64,000 nucleotides of DNA, from NCBI RefSeq assembly GCF_950295315.1, contig NC_080172.1:79937118-80001117 (forward strand), written 5' to 3'. Shown here one piece after another: positions 49,046-59,650 of the stretch. Within the stretch, counting starts at the first letter, position 1; every line of letters starts with the position of its first letter. Both the position numbers and the translations under genes were made by a program. Under the pieces are notes generated by a model. The model was given only the letters and a program-made list of their open reading frames with translations. It was not told the origin of the DNA and ran no database searches. The DNA comes from Erinaceus europaeus (taxonomy: Eukaryota; Chordata; Mammalia; Eulipotyphla; Erinaceidae).

Positions 49046-52000
49046 TCAACATGATCGGCTGAAAACGGTGAAGTCACCATTTTTTACAGCTGAGTAGTAT
49101 TCCATTGTGTATATATACCACAACTTGCTCAGCCACTCATCTGTTGTTGGACACCTGGGTTGCTTCCAGGTTTTGGCTATTACAAATTGTGCTGCCAAGA
49201 ACATATGTGTACACAGATCTTTTTGGATGGATGTGTTGGGTTCCTTAGGATATATCCCCAGGAGGGGAATTGTAGGGTCATAGGGTAGGTCCATTTCTAG
49301 CCTTCAGAGAGTTCTCCAGACTGTTCTCCACAGAGGTTGGACCAATTGACATTCCCACCAGCAGTGCAGGAGGGTTCCTTTGACCCCACACCCTCTCCAG
49401 CATTTGCTGCTGTTACCTTTTCTGATGTGTGACATTCTCACAGGAGTGAAGTGATATCTCATTGTTGTCTTGATTTGCATTTCTCTGACAATCAGAGACT
49501 TGGAGCATTTTTTCATGTGTTTCTCGGCCTTTTGGATCTCTTCTGTGGTGAATATTCTGTCCAATTCCTCCCCCCATTTTTGGATGGGGTTATTTGTTGT
49601 CTTGTGGTTGAGTCTGGTAAGCTCTTTATATATGTTGGTTATTAAACTCTTATCTGATGTATGGCATGTAAAGATCTTCTCCCATTCTGTGAGGGGTCTC
49701 TTGATTTGGGTAGTGGTTTCTTTTGCTGTGAAGAAGCTTTTTAATTTGATGTAGTCCCATAGGTTTATACTTGCCTTAGTCTTCCTTGTAATTGGATTCG
49801 TTTCATTGAAAATGTCTTTAAAATTTATGCGGAAAAAAGTTCTTCCAATATTTTCCTCTAAGTATCTGATAGTTTCTGGGCTAACATCCAAGTCCTTGAT
49901 CCACTTGGAATTTACTTTTGTATTTGGTGAAATACAGTGATTCAGCTTCATTCTTCTGCATGTTTCAACCCATTGTTTCCAACACCATTTGTTGAAGAGA
50001 CTCTGCTTTCCCCATTGAATAGACTGGGCCCCTTTGTCAAAGATTAGATGTCCATACGTGTGGGGCCTCATTTCTGGGCTCTCAATTCTATTCCACTGGT
50101 CAGTTTGTCTGTTTATGTTCCAGTACCAAGCAGTTTTGATGACAATGGCCCTATAATATAGTTTGAGATCTGGCAGTGTGATGCCTCCGGTTTTGTTCTT
50201 TTTTCTCAAGATGGTTTTGGCAATTCTAGGTCTTTTCTGGTTCCAGATAAACATTTGTAGCATTTGTTCTATTCTCCTAAAAAATGTGCTTGGGATCTTG
50301 ATGGGGATAGCATTAAATTTGTAGATGGCTCTGGGTAATATATTCATTTTGATGATGTTAATTCTTCCAACCCATGAGCATGGAATATCTTTCCACTTCT
50401 TTGTGTCTTTTTCAACTTCTTTGAGTAGTGACTCATAATTTTCAGTATACAAGTCTTTCACTTCTTTGGTTAGGTTTATTCCTAGATATTTTATTGTTTT
50501 TGTTGCTATAGAAAAAGGAACTGATTTCTGGATTTCAATTTCTTCTAACTTAGTGTTTGCATAGAGGAATGCCACTGACTTTTGAATGTTAATTTTATAG
50601 CCTGACACATTACTGTATTGCCTGATGATTTCCAAAAGCTTCTTGCTAGATTCCTTAGGTTTTTCCATGTCTACTATCATGTCATCTGCAAATAAGGAGA
50701 GTTTGACTTCTTCTCTTCCAATCTGTATTCCTTTAATTCCTTGCTCCTGCCTGATTGCTATGGCAAGAACTTCCAACACTATGTTGAATAGTAATGGTGA
50801 TAGTGGGCAGCCCTGTCTAGTACCTGATCTGAGGGGAAATGCTTCCAGTTTTTCACCATTGAGTATGATGTTGGCTGTAGGTTTGCTATATATAGACTCC
50901 ACTATCTTCAGGAATTTTCCATCTATTCCTATTTTTTGTAGTGTTTTGATCATAAAGGGATGTTGTATTTTGTCAAAGGCTTTCTCTGCATCTATTGATA
51001 TGACCATGTAGTTTTTGGTCTTGCTTTTGTTGATGTGGTGGATCACACTGATTGATTTACGTATATTAAACCAACCTTGCATGCCTGGGATAAACCCCAC
51101 TTGGTCATGATGAACAATTTTTTTGATATACTGCTGTATCCGGTTGGCTAGAATTTTGTTCAATATTTTCGCATCTATGTTCATCAGAGATATTGGTCTG
51201 TAGTTTTCTTTTTTGGTTGTGTCCCTGTCTGCTTTTGGTATCAGGGTGATGTTGGCTTCATAGAAGCTGGCAGGGAGTATTCCAGTGTCTTCAATCTTCT
51301 GGAAGACTTTTAAAAGTAGAGGTATTAGTTCTTCTTTGAAAGTTTTGTAGAATTCATTTGTAAAACCATCAGGTCCAGGACTTTTATTTTTGGGAAGATT
51401 TTTGATAACTGTTTCAATTTCATTAGCTGTGATGGGCCTGTTCATGGTATCCACTTCCTCTTTACTTAGTTTTGGAAGTTGGTAGGTATCTAGGAAATCA
51501 TTCATTTCTTCCAGGTTCTCTATCTTGGTGGCATATCAAGCCTCGCATGATATGTTGAATTTCTGCAGTGTCTGTTGTGATATCTCCTCTTTCATTTACT
51601 ATCCGATTTATTTGGGTCTTCTCCCTTTTTTGTTTTGTGAGTCTGGCTAAAGGTTTGTCGATTTTGTTTACTCTTTCGAAAAACCAACATTTACTTTCAT
51701 TGATCTTTTGTATGGTTTTCCTATTCTCAATGTTATTTATTTCTGCCCTAACTTTAGTGATTTCTGTCCTTCTGGTTGCTTTAGGGTTCCTTTGTTGTTC
51801 TTCTTCTAGGTCTTTAAGATGTGCAATCAGGCTGTTTATTTGTGCCTTTTCTTGTTTCCTAATGTGTGCTTGTATAGCTATGAACTTCCCTCTTAGGACT
51901 GCTTTAGCTGTGTCCCAAATATTTTGATAGCTTGTGTCTTCATTTTCATTGAACGCTCGAAACATTTTGATTTCTTCCTTGATTTCCTCTTTGACCCAGA

Positions 52001-52775
52001 AGTTGTTAAGAAGTGTACTGTTGAGCTTCCACAATTTGGCACTGTTACTAATCTTTTGTTGATTGTTAAGTGTTAGTTTAATTCCACTGTGGTCTGAGAA
52101 GATGCTTGGGATGATTTCAGTGCTCTTGAATAGGCTGATGCTGTCTTTGTGGCCTAGCATATGGTCTATCCTTGAGAATGATCCATGTGGATTTGAGTAA
52201 AATGTGTATTCCAGTTTCTTGGGATGAATGACTCTGAAAATGTCCAATAGTTCTAGTTTATCTATCTCTTCATTTAGCTCCCTTATGTCTTTACTGATTT
52301 TCTTCCTGGATGATCTGTCAAGTTGAGAGAGTGGGGTGTTGAAGTCCCCTACTATGATTGTGTTACTGTTAATATATTGCTGTAGCTCTTTCAGTAGAAG
52401 TTTGATGTATTTAGATGGTTTCTCATTGGGTGCATAGATATTAATAATTGTTAAGTCCTCTTGATTGACTGATATTCTGAGCATTAAGTAGTGTCCATTC
52501 CTATCTTTTTTAATCTTATCTATTTTAAAGTCTATCATGTCAGATATGAGAATAGCTGTTCCTGCCCTTTTTTGTGGGCCATTGGCTTGAATGATAGTTT
52601 TCCATCCTTTCACTTTAAGTCTGTGTTTGTCTTGTTGCGTTAGGTGAGTTTCCTGTAGACAACATATTGTTGGGTTGTGTTTTCTGATCCATCTTCCTAC
52701 TCTGTGTCTTTTACTAGGTGAATTCAGGCCATTGACATTTATTGATATCAAAGATTGAAGATATTTTAACGCCAT
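49046..52775 (-). pseudogene. L1 ORF2 (endonuclease-RT), catalytic motifs intact
   Basis: Starts at ATG complementing 52773-52775, 56 bp after ORF1. The endonuclease retains [29 protein letters not shown] and IFSDHSG. The RT retains [10 protein letters not shown] and FADD. Lesions: a frameshift with small deletion where the two long frames meet (51498-51505); TGA at 49304-49306 replacing Arg after LWRTVWRT; and a deletion/frame change near 49046, beyond which MLSEISQKDEYGM continues in another frame to about 48990. The cysteine segment CWRGCGVKG...HCWWEC is present. Of the L1 copies here it is the least decayed, but as it stands it would make an endonuclease fragment of 425 residues ending before the RT. 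Confidence 0.94.
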
Positions 52776-52831
52776 TCTGGTAGAGTTTTAGAGTGTTTTG
52801 ATATATGTTCTATTTGTGGTGGTCTGGTTGT

Positions 52832-53806
52832 TTATAGGAAACCTTTCAGAACTTCTTTCAAGGCAGGCTTGGTGATGGTTGCTTCCTTCAACTGTTGCTT
52901 GTCTGAGAAGGTTTTGATGCTTCCATCTAGTCTGAATGACAGTCTAGCAGGATATAGTATTCTTGGCTGAAAGCCTTTCTCATTGAGCACTCGATAGATA
53001 TCTTGCCATTCTCTTCTGGCCTGTAGTGTTTGTATGGAGAAGTCTGCTGCTAATCTTATGGGTTTTCCTTTGTAGGTGACTCTTTGTTTTTCTCTTGCAG
53101 CCTTGAGGATCCTTTCTTTATCCTTATTCCTTTCCAATCTAAGTATGACATGTCTTGGTGTCTTTAGGTCTGGGTTAATTCTGTTTGGGACCCTCTGGGC
53201 TTCTTGAATCTTTATGTCTTTGGTGTTGTCTAGACTAGAGAAATTTTCAGCTATTATGGCCTGGAGAACGCTTTCTTCCTCCCCTTCTCTTTCTTCCTCT
53301 GGTAAGCCAATAATGCGTATATTGTTTCTTTTGAAGTCATCCCATAGGACTCTGTTGTTGTTTTCAGCATCTCTTAATCTCTTTTTGAGATCTCTTACTT
53401 CTTTTTTAGTTGTCTCTAATTCATCCTCAATCTTGCTAATTCTGTCTTCAGCCTCATTGATTCTATTCTCTCTGCCCTCTACTGCTTTCTGGAGTTCATC
53501 TATTTTGTTGCCCTGCTCTGATACTGTTTTAGCTTGTTCCACTAGTTGCCTTCTTAGCTCAGCAATTTCAGCTTTCAGCTCTCTAATAACCATGAGATTA
53601 TTAGAATTTTCTTCCATATTCTCATTTGTTGTTCCTGCAGTTCTGATTACAATTTTTTCAAATTCTTTACTCACTCCTGTTATTATTTCCTTAGCTAATG
53701 TTTGGATGTTGAACTCGTTGTTTTGTGCTTCGCCCTCTGGAGGACTTTTAGCTGGACTCTTGTTCTGGTTCGAGTCTCCATTATTTTTTCTTGTTGTTTT
53801 AACCAT
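52832..53806 (-). CDS. L1 ORF1p, intact 324-residue frame
   Basis: RNA-binding nucleic acid chaperone of L1 that trimerises and packages L1 RNA in cytoplasmic particles. It has a charged N-terminus (residues 1-50), a coiled coil with regular leucine and isoleucine spacing at about residues 75-150, an RRM (NIRIIGLPEEE near 160, QEAQRVPNRINPDLKTPRHV near 200) and a C-terminal domain (GKPIRLAADFSIQTLQARREW). Length is close to the 338 residues of human ORF1p. The frame has an ATG, no break, and lies 56 bp before ORF2. The large frame on the opposite strand (53214-53885) is its shadow. Expression would depend on the element's own 5'UTR. Confidence 0.94.
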   Translation of the reverse strand: MVKTTRKNNGDSNQNKSPAKSPPEGEAQNNEFNIQTLAKEIITGVSKEFEKIVIRTAGTTNENMEENSNNLMVIRELKAEIAELRRQLVEQAKTVSEQGNKIDELQKAVEGRENRINEAEDRISKIEDELETTKKEVRDLKKRLRDAENNNRVLWDDFKRNNIRIIGLPEEEREGEEESVLQAIIAENFSSLDNTKDIKIQEAQRVPNRINPDLKTPRHVILRLERNKDKERILKAAREKQRVTYKGKPIRLAADFSIQTLQARREWQDIYRVLNEKGFQPRILYPARLSFRLDGSIKTFSDKQQLKEATITKPALKEVLKGFL

Positions 53807-54457
53807 TTTATATAAGTTAACAGTTTTTTCAATCCCTGAGTTGGAGTTCAGTGTTGTAAAAGCCTTTTTTTTTTCCCCCCTGTAGGCTATGGTAGCCTGA
53901 GGGCTTTTAAACTATCAATAGGCTTCTTGGCTTAATCAATGACTCCTGACCAAGAGATAAAGCAGGGTGTGGCAGAGATAATCCAGTGGTTATGCAAAGA
54001 GACTTTCACAGCCCTTCAGCTATGCCACCGAGGTATAGGTCTTCTCCTGAGTTTCCCGGTTAGATCTCTGTGCCCTGGTGTCCCTCCCTGTTGCTGCTCC
54101 AGATTCTGAGGGTAGTAGCAATGGAGACTCAGAGTTGTACTTGGTGAGTCTCTGGGGAGTCCTTTCCTCCCTTCAGCTGTCCCCTTGTTGGTGGAGCAGA
54201 CTGGAGGTGGTTTCTCCACTGACAAACTGTCGAACTGTTAGCAGTCACTTAATCTCTCCTTAGGCCCCTCTCTCCTCTCTGTCACCAGCCACGCGTGTTT
54301 GTACTCACGGGTGATTTACTGGGTTTCTGTGGTCATTCTAGTCCTGTCTTGTTTCGGTCCGGGTGGTCTCCTTTGGTATTCCTAGTTGATCCGGGAGAGG
54401 AGAGGAGAGGAGAGAAAGTGATCTGCTGCTCGTAGCTCCGCCTCCGGAAGTCGAATC
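53807..54457 (-). promoter_or_regulatory. 5'UTR/promoter of the minus-strand L1
   Basis: About 650 bp, GC-rich at its outer end ('ggaggcggagctacgagcagc', complement of 54428-54448), with a GAGAGGAGAG run near 54400. It has no AAGATGGCGG motif and no similarity that I can see to the 5'UTR at 26557-27843. Confidence 0.8.
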
Positions 54458-55255
54458 ATGAAACACTTTTAGTAAGTAAAATAATAACATAAATAATATA
54501 GCTCTAGTGTGTGCTAATGCACATCCATGTGTCTAGTACCATATGAAGCATTTCACACAAAATATATCTAACCTCAAAATAACACAGCACAGTGTAATTT
54601 CTGTAGAAATCAGCTTTGTTTCACAGGCAGGATAAAAAAAATACTTCAAAAAGTTATATAACTACACACAGTTGTTCAGCTAATAAGAGTAAGTACAAAT
54701 CTTGAAATGTCTGGCTATATTATTTTTTACTCTGAATCACTTTGGTTTGCTCTTTCATAACATGCTTACAGGAACCCTTGTGGGTTTGTTTTCACACATG
54801 GTGTTTTTTATTCAGTGTGTGCCAATTTTTATTACTTTCATTCTCGGGAGTTAACCTTAATTCAGTGTTCTTGGCCACGTGGGTTCTTTCACTATAACTT
54901 CATAAATACCATCTTAGCTTGATAGGCAGATAGGCAGATAGAATTGCTTAGGAAATTATAAAATCAAAGGGAAGAACAAATGAGTCGGACCAAGTGACTT
55001 GATTTAATGTGTCCTAACTATTGACATGTTAAGGCATGAAGATGGAAATTGTGACCCTTTGTAAACTCTAGCTGTTCCTTATCTTAACACATCAAACTGA
55101 GATCCTGTCTTTACTGCCTTCTCTGTAGGTACTGGCTATTTGAGTATGATGTAGCTATCTCTACTCTAGTTCCTGACATATTGCACATGTTTACTTATGC
55201 CATTGTCTTCTCTTAATCAATTCATTGAAGAAACATGCCAAATTATTTACTTTAT

Positions 55256-55470
55256 TTTATTTTTTACTGATTTAATAATGATCAACATGACCATAGGATA
55301 AAAGGGGTACAATTCCACACAATCCCCACCACGAGAGTTAGATATCTCAGCCCCTCAACTGGAAGCTTTCCTGTTCGTTATCTCTTTGGGAGCATGAATC
55401 AAGGATAGAAACATGATACTTTTTGTAATGTGAGCACTTAACCAGGTGCACCACTGCCTGGCCACTCATG
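55256..55470 (-). mobile_element. Old L1 3' end with adjoining SINE head
   Basis: 'accataggataaaaggggtacaattccacac' (55290-55320) is the antisense L1 terminus. 55435-55466 ('cacttaaccaggtgcaccactgcctggcc') is a reversed SINE head. Confidence 0.75.
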
Positions 55471-55689
55471 ATAATTTTTAATCACCTGTGTTTTGTTCAG
55501 CATCAGATAGTACATAGTAAATATTTAGTAAGTGTCTATAAGAAGAAGCTACTTTATATTTTATTAAAAATTGTAAACGCTTTCATGCCATTCATAGACT
55601 GTAGTATATGCTACAAGCATTTAATAAAAGAGCATATGTAATTACTGTACATTTTAATTCCTATATGCTAATTACTGTCTTCATAGCAT

Positions 55690-55886
55690 GCATTTCACCC
55701 CAATAGTTGGAGAAAGACAAAGATAAAAAGAACAAAGACACCATTCCATTGTCCATGGAGTTCTCTTTACTACTATCATGAAGTGCCTGGAATAGAAGCC
55801 AGAGTCTCACATATGCTCTACTGAACCACTTCCTCTGTCCAGGCACTTAATTTATATTATTATTATTATTATTATTACTATTATTA
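55690..55886 (-). repeat. Old SINE remnant and (ATT)n
   Basis: 55690-55850 has 'gaatagaagccagagtctcacatatgctctactgaaccacttcctctgtcc', a reversed tRNA-like head. (ATT)n follows at 55856-55886. Confidence 0.45.
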
Positions 55887-56576
55887 TCTATACTATCTAA
55901 CTGGATTTAAATTGTTATATCATGTTGACTCTTCCATGAAATTGCAGTAAGTCAGCTAAAGTCAGAAGATCTGAATTTGTTGTATACAAGAAAAAAGTGG
56001 GCTTCCTACACAAAACCTGTGTTTGAGATTTGACTTTGATATTATTTAAAAGGTCATGAAATGCTGTCTGTATTGACATGGTTCACTCAGAAATACAGCC
56101 TTTCACAAATATATAAAGGGTTTTGTTTGAAATACTGTGAAATATCTATATCTAACTTTTAAACTTTTGAATTTTAAGGGCTATAAAATTATCCATTTAA
56201 CAACTTGCCTTCACATATTAGCCAGACTAGTTAATTAGATGCAGTAATTTGAAAAATAAAGTTAGAAATTCAGAGAAAACTCTCCAGATTGTCACCGGCA
56301 GTACACACCATTTTAAGTAGTCTGAGCACTTATTTAAGTGGCATGCTTATCCTGCATTGGGCTGGCAACGATTTTTGAAACATTTTCTATAAAGTATATA
56401 TAAATGAAAATGTTATGTGAATACTAAATATCATTATCTTTTTAAATAATAACATTATTTAATTAATCATAATTGCAAGCTAACATACATCCAGTTAGAT
56501 GATCCTGTGATATTATTGTGTCTTAGACACTGGATGGAAGCTGGGGAGATAGCATAACTATTATGAAAAAAACACT

Positions 56577-56875
56577 GTACAGTCGGGCTATAGCGCAGCA
56601 GGTTAAGCGCAGGTGGCGCAAAGCACAAGGACCAGCATAAGGATCCTGGTTCGAACCCTGGCTCCACACCTGCAGGGGAGTTGCTTCACAGGCGGTGAAG
56701 CAGGTCTGCAGGTGTCTATCTTTCTCTCCTCTTCTCTGTCTTTCCCTCCTCTCTCCATTTCTCTCTGTCCTATCCAACAACGACAACAACAATAATAACT
56801 ACAACAATAAAACAACAAGGGCAACAAAAGGGAATAAATAAATAAAATAAATTAAATATATAAATAAATAAAAAA
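56577..56875 (+). mobile_element. Young tRNA-derived SINE with TSD
   Basis: A-box region 'tagcgcagcagg', B-box GGTTCGAACCC at about 56650, body and an AAATA-rich tail. It lacks the final module. TSD gaaaaaaacact at 56565-56576 and 56876-56887. Confidence 0.93.
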
Positions 56876-56889
56876 GAAAAAAACACTTT

Positions 56890-57005
56890 CAGGCCTTGTG
56901 CATCAATGGTCTTAAGTAAAATCAGAATTAAGCAGTGCTCTGATCTCTCTATATCTTCCTAAGTAAAATAAATATATAAATAAATAAAATTAAAAATAAA
57001 CATTT
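56890..57005 (+). repeat. Old SINE remnant
   Basis: 'agcagtgctctgatctctctatatcttcc' then AAATA-rich tail; the head is diverged. Confidence 0.45.
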
Positions 57006-57190
57006 GATAGTTTTTGGAAGATAGAGGTTGTGCGGATATATCCATTATGAGCTGAGGTTCCCTGTTTTGTTTACTTTGTTTACTTGTGTACCTGATTTAC
57101 AGCAGAAATTCTAAAAATATTTACTAAACAAAGAACTAATATGTGCTATATATGTGCAAAATACATTACTATTTGGCTATAAAAATTAGA

Positions 57191-57612
57191 AGCTGGGGGG
57201 CTAAGCAGTGACTCACCTGGTAGAGTGCCCCTATTAGCATACACAAAAACCCATCACCATGTGCAGGGTAAAGTTTAATAAGTAGTAAAGCAGTGCTGGA
57301 AGTGTCTCTCTTTTTCTTTCTCCCTCCTTATCTTTGCCCTGTCAATTTCTGTCTTCATAGAGATAGAAAGAAAAATAGAGAGAGGGAGAGAGAGCAAGGA
57401 AGAGAGGGAGAGAGGGAGAGAGAAGTGTAACAGAAAAAAAATGAGGAAAATAGAGAGAGGGAGAGAGAGTAAGGAAGAGAGGGAGAGAGGGAGAGAGAAG
57501 TGTAACAGAAAAAAAATAGCTGACAGAAAAAAAATGGTTGACAGGAGTGGTGGACTTGTCATATAGGTATCAAGTTCCAGCAATAACTCTGGTAGTAAGA
57601 AATAAATTAAAA
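57191..57612 (+). mobile_element. SINE with internal GA-rich tandem duplication
   Basis: Head 'agctggggggctaagcagtgactcacctgg', 'gtaaagcagtgctggaagtgtc', and final module 'caggagtggtggacttgtcatatagg...agcaataactctgg'. Between them a GA-rich 75-bp unit (start near 57372) is repeated at 57447. Confidence 0.8.
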
Positions 57613-57680
57613 TTCTGTCTTATGTGTGAACTTAGAGTACATTATGCTATGCAAAATAAGTCAGAGAAAGAAAATTTCAG

Positions 57681-57929
57681 GAAGTCGGGCAGTAATGCAG
57701 TGGGTTAAGTGCACATGGTGCAAAGTGCAAAGACTGGCATAAGGATCCCATTTCGAGCCCACAGATCCCCACCTGCAAGGAGTCGCTTCACACGTGGTGA
57801 AGCAGGTCTGCAGGTGTCTTTCTCTCCCCCTCTCTGTCTTCCCCTCCTCTCTCCATATCTCTCTGTCCTATCTAACAATGACGACATCAATAACAACAAT
57901 AACTACAACAATGAAAAACAAGGGCAACA
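57681..57929 (+). mobile_element. tRNA-derived SINE joined directly to L1
   Basis: Head 'gaagtcgggcagtaatgcagtggg', B-box TTTCGAGCCC, body and 'aacaagggcaacaaaa', where it stops and L1 sequence begins with no poly-A or other spacer. Confidence 0.9.
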
Positions 57930-59650
57930 AAAATTGGTCCAGTCTCTGTGGAGAGCAGTCTGGAGAACTCTCAGAAGGCTAGACATGGACCTTCCATATG
58001 ATCCAGTAATTCCTCTCCTGGGGTTATACCCCAAGGACTCCATAAAACCCAGCCAAAAAGAGGTGTGTACTCCTATGTTCATAGCAGCACAATTCATAAT
58101 AGCTAAAACCTGGAAGCAACCCAGGTGCCCAACAACAAAAGAGTGGCTGAGAAAGCTGTGGTATATATACACAATGGAATACTATGCAGCTATCAAGAAC
58201 AATGAACCCACCTTCTCTGACCCATCTTGGACAGAGCTAGAAGGAATTATGTTAAGTGAGCTAAGTCAGAAAGATAAAGATGAGTATGGGATGATCCCAC
58301 TCATCAACAGAAGTTGAGAAAGAAGATCTGAAAGGGAAACTAAAAGTAGGATCTGACTAAATTGAAAGTAGGGCCCCAAAGTAAAAACCCTATGGTGAGG
58401 GGTAGAGTGCAGCTTACTGGGCCGGTGGGTGGGATGGGACACAGTCTTTTGGTGGTGGGAATGGTGTTTATGTACACCCCTAGTAAAATGTAGTCATATA
58501 AATCACTAGTTAATTAATATGAGAGGTGAAAATTAATTGTATGTCTCAAATTTTTTAAAACACAGACTGAGTCGTTTTAATATATAGGCTGTGTAATTGA
58601 TATGCGGACTCTCTCAAAAGCCTAGACCAAGTAGATCAGAAGCAACTGGTGGCACAGCTATATACAAGGTACTGGGTACTATACAGCAAACCCTAACAAA
58701 AGGACTTTTCAGAGTCAACCCAATTACCAAATAATGTGATGATAACATTAACTATCCATTGTCTTTTTGAACCCTAAGACAGCAGGAATCTCACATCTCC
58801 ACTATAAAGCCTGTATTTCCCCTAGTCCTGGAACCTTAGGATAGGGCCCACTTTCCCGCATGCCTCTCCCAATCCATATCAAATAATACTGCATCAGCCA
58901 ATCACAACCTAATCAATGCAGCGATTGCCACCTCAACACGCTTCAGCTCAGACTGTGTCCAGAGACTTCACGTGTGGAATGACAACCTTTCAGCTTCATT
59001 ACTCGGGTGAGACCTTTCCTTTCATAGTATACTCTAATTCCATCCCAGGTGGTTCACTTTCTACCAAAGTCCCAAAACCTAGATATAGACCAGGTTCTGT
59101 GAGAGAGAGCATATGTTCACACGTATCCATAAACTAGTGCAAAATATATACCTGAAAGCAGAAGTACACTAGAGTTTGCAGTGAGTACCCCCCCAACACT
59201 TCCTCTCCACTGTTCCAACCTTTGGGTCCATGATTGCTCAACAATTTGTTTGGCTTCGTATGTTAACTCTCTTTTCAGTCACCAGGTTCCAGATGGCATC
59301 AGGATGCCGGCCAGGCTTCCCTGGACTGAAGACCCCACCAATATGTCCTGGAGCTCCGCTTCCCCAGACCTACTAGGGAAAGAGAGAGGCAGACTGGGAG
59401 TATGGACCGACCAGTCAGCATCCATGTTCAGCGGGGAAGCAATTACAGAAGCCATACCTTCCACCTTCTGCAACCCACAACGACCCTTGGTCCATGCTCT
59501 CAGAGGTATAGAGAATGGGAAAGCTATCAGGAGAGGGGATGGGATATGGAGATTGGGTGGTGGGAATTGTGTGGAGTTGTACCCCTCCTACCCTATGGTT
59601 TTGTTAATTTATCCTTTCTTAAATCAAAAATAAATTAATATATATAAATA
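57930..59650 (+). mobile_element. Young L1 3' end (ORF2 end and 3'UTR)
   Basis: Starts at 'aaattggtccag' (compare 20236) in the last ~125 codons of ORF2, reaches the ORF2 stop at 58315-58317 and continues through the 3'UTR to the A/T-rich tail. A 150-codon 3'UTR frame lies at 59181-59633. Four GGG blocks occur at 58419-58438. The 202-codon frame 57709-58317 fuses SINE and L1 and has no meaning. Confidence 0.92.

Larger units (their letters stand above)
48245..54457 (-). mobile_element. Full-length L1 (6.2 kb), second lineage
   Basis: Complete on the minus strand: 5'UTR 53807-54457, ORF1, ORF2, a short 3'UTR and a poly-A tail (poly-T at 48245-48266). A 13-bp TSD, atgaaacactttt, is at 48232-48244 and 54458-54470. 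ORF1 is open and the ORF2 catalytic motifs are intact, but ORF2 has three lesions. It is in the same sense as DPYD. Confidence 0.96.

Noticed and set aside
53214..53885. A 223-codon plus-strand frame
   Set aside because: It is antisense to the intact L1 ORF1 and has a leucine/serine-rich composition typical of a shadow.
57709..58317. A 202-codon frame that looks like a fusion protein
   Set aside because: It runs from a SINE body into the L1 ORF2 end; the N-terminal part is not coding.
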